This document shows, one piece after another, positions 20,918 to 31,800 of a DNA stretch of 64,000 nucleotides. The position numbers and the translations under genes are program-made. The DNA comes from Lineus longissimus. Lineage: Eukaryota > Nemertea > Pilidiophora > Heteronemertea > Lineidae. The stretch covers positions 11,346,001-11,410,000 of the forward strand of contig NC_088312.1 of the NCBI RefSeq assembly GCF_910592395.1. The letters run 5' to 3'. Each line of letters begins with the position of its first letter. The stretch's first letter is position 1. Under the pieces are notes generated by a model that saw only the letters and a program-made list of their open reading frames with translations, did no database searches and was not told the origin of the DNA.

Positions 20918-21158
20918 TTAAAGGCCTACACGGTTCGTTAAAAATTTTGAATTTGTAATTGAATTTCATAATGTCCAATTGCGGAAATGCGTACTAACTA
21001 TAAATTTCACCATTGCCGTTGTGTAGACTGATATACAAATACTATGAATACTAAGTTTCAACAAATTTGTATTCACAATAACTGCACTATGACATTGTGT
21101 ATTAGTGGATTTCTATTTAATTTGACCACAAGTAATTACGAATGGCATGCCCCTTTAA
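20918..21158. mobile_element. TTAA-flanked MITE, family AAAGGGGTACGCCGTTCGT
   Basis: Left TTAAAGGCCTACACGGTTCG, right ACGAATGGCATGCCCCTTTAA, with the shared interior (GAATTTGTAATTGAATT, GTGTAGACTGATATACAAAT, GTGTATTAGTGGATTTCTA). TTAA ends suggest piggyBac-type mobilisation. Other copies: 21373-21602 (reverse), 28126-28354, 33746-33990, 36332-36572, 54917-55150. Confidence 0.85.
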
Positions 21159-21372
21159 GTACTTTACCAGCTTGGGAGAGAAGACACAGCTCCATGCATC
21201 CAAAGGAATGTTTCATGAGACAACCAATGCCTCCATTTTGATATCAACATAGCAAACATTATTGAAGGGTTATGTAATTTTTCCCCTTAACATAAATTTT
21301 AGACAATGATTACCATATATGCCAACCCAAGTGGTTATAGACTTGTGACATCAAAACTATGTGCACTGAAGC

Positions 21373-21602
21373 TTAAAGGCGTACGCTGTTTGTAATTACT
21401 TGTGGTCCAGTTAAATAGAAATCCACTCATTCACAATGCCGTAGTGCAGTTATTATGAAAACGAATTCGTTGAAACTTGGTATTCATAGTAGGTCTACAC
21501 AATGGCAATGGTGAAATTTACATTTAGTGTGTGTTTACGCAGTTGACGATTTTCAAATTCAATTACAATTTCATTTTTTTGACGAACAGCGTTGGCCTTT
21601 AA
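21373..21602. mobile_element. TTAA-flanked MITE (same family, opposite orientation)
   Basis: The interior is the reverse complement of the copy at 20918 (TAGAAATCCACT, ATTGTGAA/GTAGTGCAGTTATTATGA). TTAA at both ends. Confidence 0.85.
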
Positions 21603-22284
21603 ACGAGGCCTAATCCAACATTGAAAACAATGTAACCAAGGTGTTGTGAAATGGATCCCTTGTATAAAGTTCAACTTTGCTAAACATATATGTCACTACC
21701 TCAATTAATGTAACTTGTGCAATGGTAGAAGGATCTGAAAATGAGCGTAAAGATAAAACCATTCATTTGTTATGCACTTGTAACAAAGATATATGGAAAT
21801 GTGAAAACTTCTGCTTGCTTTGACAATGAGTTTAAACTGCGTTATTTCCTGCCACTAGCTGTTTAAGATCGGAGATGTAAAACCTGGAACGGTTTACTGA
21901 ATTGTAGATAAAATACAAATGAAGAATGTGAATTTATCATGATGTAACAATAAAAGATTATTGTTGAATTTTTATGTTCTTCAATTTTTTCTCTACATAA
22001 AGCGTCTAAGCAAATTTCGGTTCCTCTGTACATCACCAGACGGCACTGTCTCTCTTTGCATTTGAGTCTGTTATGAGAAACTTCAAGGCTCTTGGGAGTG
22101 TCTTAATCTTTGGCACCAATTTAGGTTGTTGCTTTGGCCTGGGGACAGAGTCTTTTCTTGCCCTGGGAGGAGTCCACCACCAGCTACTGTCAACCCGTCC
22201 TGTGGAAATCTGCCCCTGGATGGACTAAAGCAAACATTTCCCTGGTTTCCTCAGGAAATGCTCTGTACACTTGCAGATGAGGTC

Positions 22285-22490
22285 TTAAAGGGGGACTATA
22301 GGCAGGAGCAGAGGGGCTAATTTGGCCATCTTCAGTTGACTAGTATACACAGTAAGGGCCCTTGGTCATGTCAGATTCAGCACTAAATATATTCCTTGTA
22401 CAAGCATGAATGAGATGTGAGAGACCCCTATTGGCAACTTTGTGTAACTTTATCTTGCCTGCCAAGCTGCTGCCTATATTGTCCCTTGAA
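22285..22490. mobile_element. TTAA-flanked MITE, family AGGGGGACTATAGGCAG
   Basis: Starts TTAAAGGGGGACTATAGGCA, ends GCTGCCTATATTGTCCCTTGAA. Other copies are at 23855-24076, 32125-32346 (reverse), 37776-37993 (reverse), 41237-41420 (diverged) and 49244-49464. TTAA target sites point to piggyBac-type transposition. Confidence 0.85.
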
Positions 22491-23604
22491 ACTTGGTAGC
22501 ATCAGGTACTAGAAACCTCTCTTATGTCCCATATAAAGGACAGACGTGCCTAGCCCTTTGAAAGTGCCTGGAGGTATCCACTTTGCAAGCATCTGATATT
22601 GAAACCAGAAGTGGAGTTTTGAGCATTGAAGCCAAAGGCTTGACTACACACACCACAGGTAGTGCCAATGCCACACTAAGGAATTCACTTCAAACCACTT
22701 GCTCCCTCAAACCGCCTTTACAGACCCCCACGGGATCGCAGGAACTTAATGACCACCCTGAGAGAACTGAAATCCTGAACTCCGGGTTCCGAGGCGTCTG
22801 GTATTCCTGTATTCCGAGTCCTTCTATGGTTTCCTTGCAATAATGGCTCTCCCATGGCATGCCTGAATTAGGTAATATTTAACGGACGCATATATTCAGA
22901 TCTAGTGATACTTGGCCTGCTACGGGCCGATTTCAAACACCACATCTCTGCTTGGCCGGCGTGACGAAGCAAAAAATCGCAAACAAACATGAACATCAAA
23001 AGCTTTTCACCTATTGCGCCTATCGGACGGAACCTTTAATGAGAAATTTCAACTATCATGTTCCCCAAGATCCCTTGATCTGAATGCACAAGTTGAATTA
23101 GAACTTTAACCCGTCTTTGAAGGAAGGGCGTGCTGTTTCGAGGGACTCGGAATTCAGGAATACCAGACGACTTGGAACCTGGACTTGGCACTTGATGCCC
23201 GTAGTTCAGTATTTTGATTCTCCGGTGTGATGAGACTGGGGAATAGCTTGGAAAATGATCAGTCACACCCGCTTGCCCATCATTGTTGCTTTATCTGGAT
23301 TCAAACAAGCAGTCGATGCGGGTACCCAAATCCTGAAGTATTGGAACAAGCCAACAGAGCACAGGATAGGGGATGTACAAAACCAGGGACTGGTCACACT
23401 TGCCAAAACCCATCCTGACTCTCATGCGTTTGCGTCACCACTATCAAGCTCCACAAACTACTTCCCTGGGCCAAAAAAATGGCTTCCGAGGCGGAAAATG
23501 TCAAGGATTGGGGTGAACAATTTAGCAATCTCGGAACATAGTGGGTCAAGATGGCCAAAATTGAGCCCAATTATTAATTTCCGTTTTGCCAATTGTCCTT
23601 TCAG

Positions 23605-23858
23605 ATCAACAGAACTCTTTGTAAGCATTGTGGAGTGAGTCCCCCACGTAGTTCAACAGCCTACCAGACACATCATCATCAACCAAACCTGCCTAGTTTG
23701 TCGTAAACACTTCACAGATGGAAGCAATCTAAAAGTCCATGGACGTCTGCATCACGGGCGTAATGAGGCTTCAGTGCAACCAATGCAGGAAACGTTTCAA
23801 TCAGAAAGTCAATCTGCAGCGCCACAAAAGCGACCCGTCACAACCAATTGGGTGTTAA
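23605..23858 (+). pseudogene. Frameshifted zinc-finger terminal exon
   Basis: After an acceptor TCCTTTCAG (23604), phase 0 reads INRTLCKHCG...YQTHHH and then stops. In a second frame a good finger follows, TCLVCRKHFTDGSNLKVHGRLHH, and in a third frame another, LQCNQCRKRFNQKVNLQRHK. Three fingers in three frames mean two frame changes, so this exon cannot be used as is (or the assembly has errors here). It would be the most distal gene A terminal exon. Its end abuts a TTAA-flanked MITE. Confidence 0.75.
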
Positions 23859-24076
23859 AGGGGGACTATAGGCAGGAGCAGAGGGGCTAATTTGGCCATC
23901 TTCGGGTGACTTATATCCACTGTAAGGGCCCTGGGTCATATGAGATTCTGCACTGAATATATTCCTTGTACAAGCGTGAATCATTTTGACGTACTGTGAG
24001 ATGTGAGAGACCCCTATCGGCGACTTTGTGTAACTTTATCTTGCTGGCCTAGCTGCTGCCTATATTATCCCTTTAA
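23855..24076. mobile_element. TTAA-flanked MITE, family AGGGGGACTATAGGCAG
   Basis: Starts TTAAAGGGGGACTATAGGCA, ends TATATTATCCCTTTAA; same interior as the copy at 22285 (CATTTTGACGTACTGTGAGA, GAGAGACCCCTATCGGC). Confidence 0.9.
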
Positions 24077-25855
24077 GTTCCCAGGTGTATAGTATTGAGT
24101 AATCAATGGCAATAAAAACATAAAGATGCAGTTCATAACATTGGATGTGTGATGTTACTTTGAATATTATGACAGCTCCTGGCCAGATTTACAGTATTTC
24201 AGGTAGGACTCAACCTTTCTTTATCAGTGTTATTTATTTTGAATAAATCGAATCAACCCAATCTATTTCAAACAAATTTTATTGCAACTGACAGCTGTAT
24301 TATACATAGATGTTCCAAAACCAATGAAGGAAAATGAAGAGATTAAAATCATAGCTACATTTATCAAATATATGATACTGAAGGTTTCAGTCCATCCACA
24401 AATGATGTATACCCAATAGGGATTGATTTAGTTTTAACTTCATAGTTCAAAATGTAATACTGGGCACATTTCATGGTTATGCAGTAAGTTTATTTCAGGA
24501 AGTTTCGGGATAAGTTTTATGTAAACGTAGCAAACAGGAATATTGAACATAATGATAAACAAACCAAGTAGCAAGTAGAAAAAAACCTTCCATAAAACAA
24601 ACTAAGTAAATAAAGGAATCGAAACTTAACAGTTTACAATTAAATCTACTGGTGAATCCCTTAGGGTATCCTAATCTACAATAAATCTCGGAGTTGGGTG
24701 CAGAGCACTGATCGTGAGGAACGCATTTCTGCTTACTCCTTTGGTCGATTTTGCCACTGTGACTTACTGTCATTGCTATCTTGCGGCTGCACCACCGAAA
24801 CCAGGAATATTTGGGGATCTTCCCGAGTTTTTTAAGTGTTTTTTGCTCAGATATTGGTGACTCTGTGACAACTCCATTTGACATGGTAAACCACCCCGTG
24901 TTCATTTCCGAGTCAGCCGTGGATCGAGCATCTATATCTGTCTTCGGTCATTTGGATATGTGTTCGGTGAGAAGTCTCGGGGAATGTGACAATCAGCAGA
25001 CCTTGGGCTAACTTGATGTCTCGGGTAGTGACAGTGGGTGTTCAAAGTAATACTCAATTGACAACGCCCGTAACAGTACAACCCGTCTGTAGGACGGGTA
25101 CCATCTAGTTTAGTGAAAGGTGGTGTTACATGTACATGTATGATCCAGAATCATGACAATATGTGACCCGTCGCAGCGAAAGCAAGCGCATGTAGCTCTG
25201 AGCTTTGCAGGTTGAGACGGACTGTTTGCTCATTTCACTATTGTCAGTCTTCTGTGAAATATGAGCACATCAATTTCTTCCATTATCTCCTGGTGTTATT
25301 TAGGCTCATCTTCTGAGCGACATGTGCCTGGTTTTGCTGTGACGGGTCACATATGACTAAAACTAAAAGCAATATACAGATCTTTCAGTACCACTCGAGT
25401 AATAATGCATACCGTCACCCAATTATGTGACCAAGTTGGTTGTACATTGACAACATGATGATATCTTGTAAGGTAGCAATTTTATCAAAATAACATAAAT
25501 CTATTCATGAAATTGAATCTAAATGATTCAGTAAGCAGATACATGAAAGTAAAAAACCGCAGGTTTTAATAGAGTAACCATCTTCCAGTTCATACTTTTA
25601 TGACAAAAATAGTTTATCGCTAAATCAAACACAACCATGACACTGACAGGGGGCTAGCTTTTCTCTCATTTTACCTGAAATCTTTTATCACTTAAAACTT
25701 CCAGAATTTACACAGCATTTATTAACACTACATGTACATATGTATTTACACTTTGACATGCAGCATAAGTGTTGAAATCCATGACACATGTAAGGTGTGA
25801 CAGTCCTCCCATTCACTCAGAAGAATGGGATGTTACAGAAGTCTTCTGGTCCTCT
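24077..25855. other. Intergenic stretch between gene A and PAH, including the PAH 3' UTR
   Basis: No gene-like exon. Open frames on both strands near 24.5-25.0 kb have no recognisable domain. It contains the inverted-repeat element at 25159-25354. TTTATT at 25718-25723 reads AATAAA on the minus strand, 133 bases past the PAH stop, and is its likely polyadenylation signal. Confidence 0.6.
25159..25354. mobile_element. Short inverted-repeat element, ends ATATGTGACCCGTC
   Basis: Left end ATATGTGACCCGTCGCAGCG, right end TTTGCTGTGACGGGTCACATAT; about 22-base termini with two mismatches. No coding capacity. Confidence 0.85.
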
Positions 25856-25899
25856 TCACTCAAGTTTTTCCAGGGCATTCTCCAATATGCCCATTTCAC
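25856..25899 (-). CDS. PAH: PAH exon 12 (last coding)
   Basis: Residues 448-461 ([14 protein letters not shown] then TGA), the end of the tetramerisation helix. Acceptor TCTTTTCAG. The 44-nt coding length equals the human last coding segment. Confidence 0.95.
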
Positions 25900-28800
25900 C
25901 TGAAAAGATTGAATTGACTGTGTTGGGAAAGATCGAATCCGAGCCGTTTGAATAATAGGTTACTACTGACCAGAAGCACAACATCACTGGGATAAAACAA
26001 CTTCTGATCTTAGCCTGCGCTTCATACTTGGACATTCGATGCAAATTGTCAAGTAAGCAATCATTAATACCTTTGATGCAAGTGACAAGGTCTGCAACCC
26101 TTTGCTTGCAATCCAGCATTTCTACACTTTCAGTGTAAGGGCTGTATCTCAGGGCAAACGGCTTTGGGATGGAGTTGGCATAGGTCCTGGAATAAAATAC
26201 TTGTTTTAATTAAATGAGGACTGAATGGCGGAAAGTGCTGCTGCAGTGACAATGATAATATTAGTGAGTAACAGTGCCAGGTTTGTCAGTAGAGCATCAG
26301 CAGCATAGTGGTTAGAGCACCGGGCTCATAATCAGGAGGTCGTGGGTTCGATTCTCGAAAGGGTCACCGCTGTTTCGTCGTGGTGTCCTTGAGCAAGGCA
26401 CTTTACCCTACTTGCTTCTCTCCACCCAGGAGTAAATGGGTACCTAGCTGGCAGAGACAGCAAACTATGAATATTAGTTCTGAGTGCTGTATAGCTGCAG
26501 CTCGGACCTGTGATACTCCCAGAGAGTAGAGCTTGAAACATGAATGTACAGGCCAATAACTAGAACCTAAGACCTAAGATCCCCCGAAGTACAAAACTAA
26601 GACCCAGGTACAAAACTAAGATCCCCGAGGTACAAAACTAAGACCCGGGGAGGCCAATTCCAAACTAAAATTTTGAAGAAAAATATCAGAGTCTTAGTTT
26701 TGTACATCAGGGGATCTTAGTTTTGTACGTACAAAACTAAGATCCCCCGAGGTACAAAACTAAGACCCAATTCCAAACTAAAATTTTGAAGAAAAATATC
26801 AGAGTCTTAGTTTTGTACATCAGGGGATCTTAGTTTTGTACGTACAAAACTAAGATCCCCCGAGGTACAAAACTAAGACCCAATTCCAAACTAAAATTTT
26901 GAAGAAAAATATCAGAGTCTTAGTTTTGTACATCAGGGGATCTTAGTTTTGTACGTACAAAACTAAGATCCCTGATGTACAAAACTAAAACTAAGATCCC
27001 CTGATGTACAAAACTAAGACTCTGATATTTTTCTTCAAAATTTTAGTTTGGAATTGGGTCTTAGTTTTGTACCTCGGGGATCTTAGTTTTGTACGTACAA
27101 AACTAAGATCCCCTGATGTACAAAACTAAGACTCTGATATTTTTCTTCAAAATTTTAGTTTGGAATTGGCCTCCCCGGGTCCCAGTTTTGTACCTCGGGG
27201 GATCTTAGTTTTGTACCTGGGTCTTAGTTTTGTACTTCGGGGGATCTTAGGTCTTAGGTCTTATGTCTTAGGTCTTGGTTTTGTATACACCCATAATACT
27301 GTGAAGCGCTTTGAGCGACTGAAACCAGTTGGATTTAACGCTATATAAGTCTCATGATTATTATTTCATTATAACTAGAGACTATTGGAGTTTGATCATA
27401 AACATAAACATTTATATCAACAGATACAGTTTCCCTTTGTCATGAAGACATCTTTTGCCATACACACAATATCATGCTTGATGTAGACAAATCTCAAATC
27501 GATGAATTTAGGCAAAATCTGCACTGCCAGGTTATTTAACACTGCTGTCCTCATCGTGAAGGATGCCTGCTTAGAAAGGCTGCAAGTCCTCTCTCCTTCA
27601 GAAACTGGTACACGATTTCGTCAGTGTGGCTGACTTTCATTAGGGCAACATCATGATGAAGTCAATCCCTTTTCACACACGTCATGCCACGTCACAAATT
27701 TCTGTGGAGAAGACGAGTCTTGAAGTCTTACGAATCAGGTGTGCGCAAGCTTGTTAGTCGGGAATCATTCTATTTGTTTCAATTCCTGCTGGCTACATAC
27801 CTCAGCTTCTCCTTTGCGTGCTCAAAGCTTTCGGCAACATAGTAAACCGGCTGGAACTCCGTAATGGGGTACTTCTGTACTGCTGTCTCAGAGGGCTCGA
27901 ATGCACGTATCTCTGGCTTGTCGGACAGGCAATACTGAAATAATGACACTTGATAGATAGCGACAGGGGATCAACTATAAGAAGGACCAACTGTATCATG
28001 ATATTATTTGACTTGTAATCTTCGAATGAATGGAAAACCTGCAGTCCCAAAAAAGTACAGCCTATGTGTAGCAATGAATATGAAACTAAGGAACTCGTTA
28101 GATTTTAACTTTGAAGACTTGTCCCTTAAAGGGGTACGCCGTTCGTTAAAAATTTCGAATTTGTAATTGATTTGATAGCGAGATACGTACTAAATATAAA
28201 TTTCAGCATTGCCGTTGTGTAGACTGATATAAAAATACTATGAATACCAAGTTTAAACAAATTTGTATTCACAATAACTGCACTACGGCATTGTGTATTA
28301 GTGCATTTCTATTTAACTGGACCACAAGCAATTACGAACGGTGTACCCCTTTAAACATAACTAATCAATAGCTTCTATTAAAATCATCAAGCATAGATTT
28401 AATCCATACTTGATATTATCTATCAAACTAATAATGTCTGAAAGGATCTTTACCTGGAGTTCTCCAAATGAGGAGAGTAATCCTGCTCCATATGCCTTCA
28501 GTTCCCCATTCTGTCTGCACATACCAAACTCCACCGTAAACCAGTAGCACTGAAAGATGGAGGTTTTGTTTTCAGCCCTGCTCAATAACTGTCATAATTT
28601 CCTTTAATCCAAACCAGATTCCTTACAGGCTCCGTCCTGGAGTCTAGCATCAAGACACTTCGCTTGTAGCCTTGTGTAAGTCAATTTGTTTATGGTCTCA
28701 TGCTAGGAATGAGATATAGAGCCCAGTTTCTTTGCTACTTATGGCCAAGTGAGGGCAAGCAGAGTCTGAGAAGCCTGAGTAGGCCGTGTTGGTCTCCTCC

Positions 28801-31800
28801 TTTTCAAGGCCAAAGAGGAACCCAATTGGAGTCCAACCATAGTCGCATGCAACCTGAACAGATGGCCACTACATCAAGATTACACCTTGTGGTAAAACTT
28901 ACGGTGGCTAGCTTTTCAATATACTCATCTGGGGCACCCAAGCTGGCCAGACCAATCTCCTGGGAGAAACGAGCAAATACTGGGTCGGCAAAGAGGGGGA
29001 CATGGCCAAGCAACTCGTGGCAGACGTCACTGTTAAAGGATAAAAGTTGTAATACCAATAAAACCAATCTCGATGGCCTAGTGGTTAAGGCGTCCGCCTC
29101 GGGAACGGAAGGGCGAAGGTTCGAGGGCCGCTGGTAACCTCTTTCTGATGTGGCCGGTTGGTTAGCCACCAGCTAGTTAAATATAGGGAACAACACTGCC
29201 TTCTCGGCAGGCGCCTGGCATTAGAGATCGGAGTTTGGAAGTAAAAAGTGTCTCATATACCGAAAGCTGGCTGGCCCTTTCATTAGAGGTGAAACTATAG
29301 TTAACAAACTTTTTTTAAACAAAATCTTTGCAAAGTGATATACCCAGCCATAGCGGGGGCTCGAGAGTAAGGTTTTTGGAATACAAGCCAGGTACCGGTT
29401 CTTTGGTATCAGTCCTGTTGTGTGGTTTCAACTTCTATCTGAAATGTCACGGCACTTCCAGTGATGAATTGTGAAAGAATTATGTATTTGCCCTGAATTG
29501 TAATGGTTTCAACTTGGCAGCAGGTGGAATAAAAAATCATTTTATGGTTAATAGGCTTTTGTTTTGTACTAGTTCTAGTTCTACAATGTATCATAAATCA
29601 ACTCATTCGCTTTAAATGCCAGGTTTTTATATATACACAGTACTCACGGTTCTGGTGTGTACATAGGCTTTGAGCTGTGTCGAATGTACTGGGTAGAATG
29701 GAAAACTCGGAATGCCAGGCCTGCAAGGAAATCTCTCGAGGAGAGAAGGCCTGCAACTGGTCGCAGTCTGAAGCCGGTACAATCTGAAATTGTGGACAGA
29801 ATGATGCTTAGTGCCGGAGAAATCACATCCAATGACCAGTTTCCCCGAGAGTTGTAGGGACCTCCCCTCCATTGAAAAGCAATACTTTGAATCTGACCTT
29901 GAATTCTTGACAAATGTCTGAATCTTACAACCACGTACATCTGGTTCCGGTACCCAAATGATTCCCTTGCCTCCAAGACAATCTCTTATGCGTATGGATA
30001 TAAATAACTGAAACTCTTGGAAAATTGTTCCAATACCTTTGAGAAATTCCGACACATTCTGAAGTTGTGGGATGCTGTCTTCCCTGTACCCGCAGTTCTC
30101 CATCAAGAGCGGGAACACGTGGTTAAACTCACGACAGGCATGAGTGGGGTACAGCTTGGTCAGCTCCTTGAAAATGGTGCCCCTGGAAGAAAAGGTTGCG
30201 GATGTGACTTGAATTGAAATCAACAGCTCCATCATGTCGACTGGAGGCTATAGACAAGAACGCCATGTAGAAGAGAGATGGCTCAGTATCTTACTGAGCA
30301 CTATGACTGGCAGTGTAGTCTGAAGGATAGTATTGACCTTTTTTTTAAACTGCAGTTAACTCTTTCACTACCAGCCCTATTTTAAAGTTATTCCCCCATC
30401 TTGCCTGGATTTTTGCCATTTTTACCACTTTTTTGTAGCAGGAGCTCGGGGCCCTCTTTGGCGCCCTCGGCCACGTGCAGCTTGATTCCCACCTGCAGCA
30501 GGCTGCGCCCCCTGCCCACCATCACCGGAGTCATTGTCACCACTATTTATATCATTACCCCCAACTGCCTGGTCATTATCACCATCAGAATCAGGCTGAT
30601 CACGCAAATTGGTCTTATCTTCACCAATTCACCTGACTCGAAATACCCACTTCCTGGGGACGAGATTGAGCTAAATGCTTCCGAGAACACTTGGGAAGAC
30701 ATGGCGGGAGGTTTAAATCAACGTAGAATCAATAGTTTGGTTTACTTTTGATGGGTAGATGGAAACACTGAGATAACGTTTTGAAACGTTATTGGCAATT
30801 TAACGACCTATTTTCAATAACGTTTTAAAACGTTATTGGCAGTGAAAGAATTAAGCTAAATCTGAAATGGAGATAGAATTGGAGAAATATTTTAATTTCC
30901 TTGACGACTCACCATGTCTTTATTTCATCTTCAGTGTACTCAACCCTTGGGATGACCTGTCCACTGCAAAGAGGGGAGATGATAAACCAAGAAATGATGG
31001 GTGCTGTCTGCATACTGTTTCATTATTCAAGAGTATACCAAAATATCCTTGTTGCTTTTAAGATAAATCAAAATTTATCACACCATAGAGAAGAACCTCC
31101 TCTATCAAAATGACTTTCGGGACTGACATCCTGTTCCTTTATGGAAAGGTGTCCTGCTCAGTCAAAGTGAATAGAAATGGTCAGAGATATTTCAGACGAC
31201 CATCGGTGTCCTTACAAAAGAGGGTGTCCTGTTATTAACAGAGGTGCGCTAGTGAATGATAGTAGTTAAGGGTTGACCATAAGGTACCACCATTTTGGCT
31301 AGAAATTGAAATCCTAGAGCAATTAAAACTCTTTCAAAAGGTAGTGAATGTTAATTTCAAGGGATGGAGTCTGTTCTTTGTTTTCCAGAGAACGGCCTCC
31401 AGGGTTTTAAATGAGCATTCAATTCATTTGGAAAGAGTTTTAATTGCTTTTAGGATTTGGAGGTCTAGCCAAAATGGCGGTACCTATGGTCAACCTTTTA
31501 AAAGCACTCTATAATTGGTAGGAACTCCTTTTGGTACACTAGATGAAAGCATGATATAACTCACTGCTTATAATGGAAGGCTATGTCGGCAAACTCCTTG
31601 CGCCTGGCGCGGTAGACTTGATCTTTGAAGCCTGGATGATCACACTCCAGCTCAGATCCATAGCTCAAGATCTGGTTAGCAAAGCGGTCAAGCTCTGCAA
31701 TCTTTCGAGGAAACCACGGTACTGCAAAGGAATGTGTATACAGTGGAACCTCCCTTAGCGGACACCTCTTCATTAAGGACAACCTCTCTATTAGGGACAC

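Larger units (their letters stand above)
20036..23604. other. Region between the A7 pseudo-exon and the 23.6-kb pseudo-exon
   Basis: Holds three TTAA-flanked elements (20918-21158, 21373-21602, 22285-22490) and an inverted-repeat pair at about 22735-22800 / 23150-23225 (GTCTGGTATTCCTG against CAGGAATACCAGAC). No gene-like exon was found; the open frames here have no recognisable domain. Confidence 0.5.

Noticed and set aside
24495-25011. Open frames on both strands between gene A and PAH
   Set aside because: No recognisable motif, no splice context; left as non-coding.
26320-26360. tRNA-Met gene
   Set aside because: A and B boxes are present but the acceptor stem does not pair and the sequence runs into a SINE body; treated as a tRNA-derived SINE.
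29075-29130. tRNA gene with CGG-like anticodon loop
   Set aside because: No closing acceptor stem and a non-tRNA continuation; SINE fragment.
28700-29137. 145-codon plus-strand open frame
   Set aside because: It lies opposite PAH exon 8 and a SINE fragment; it is a shadow with no domain.
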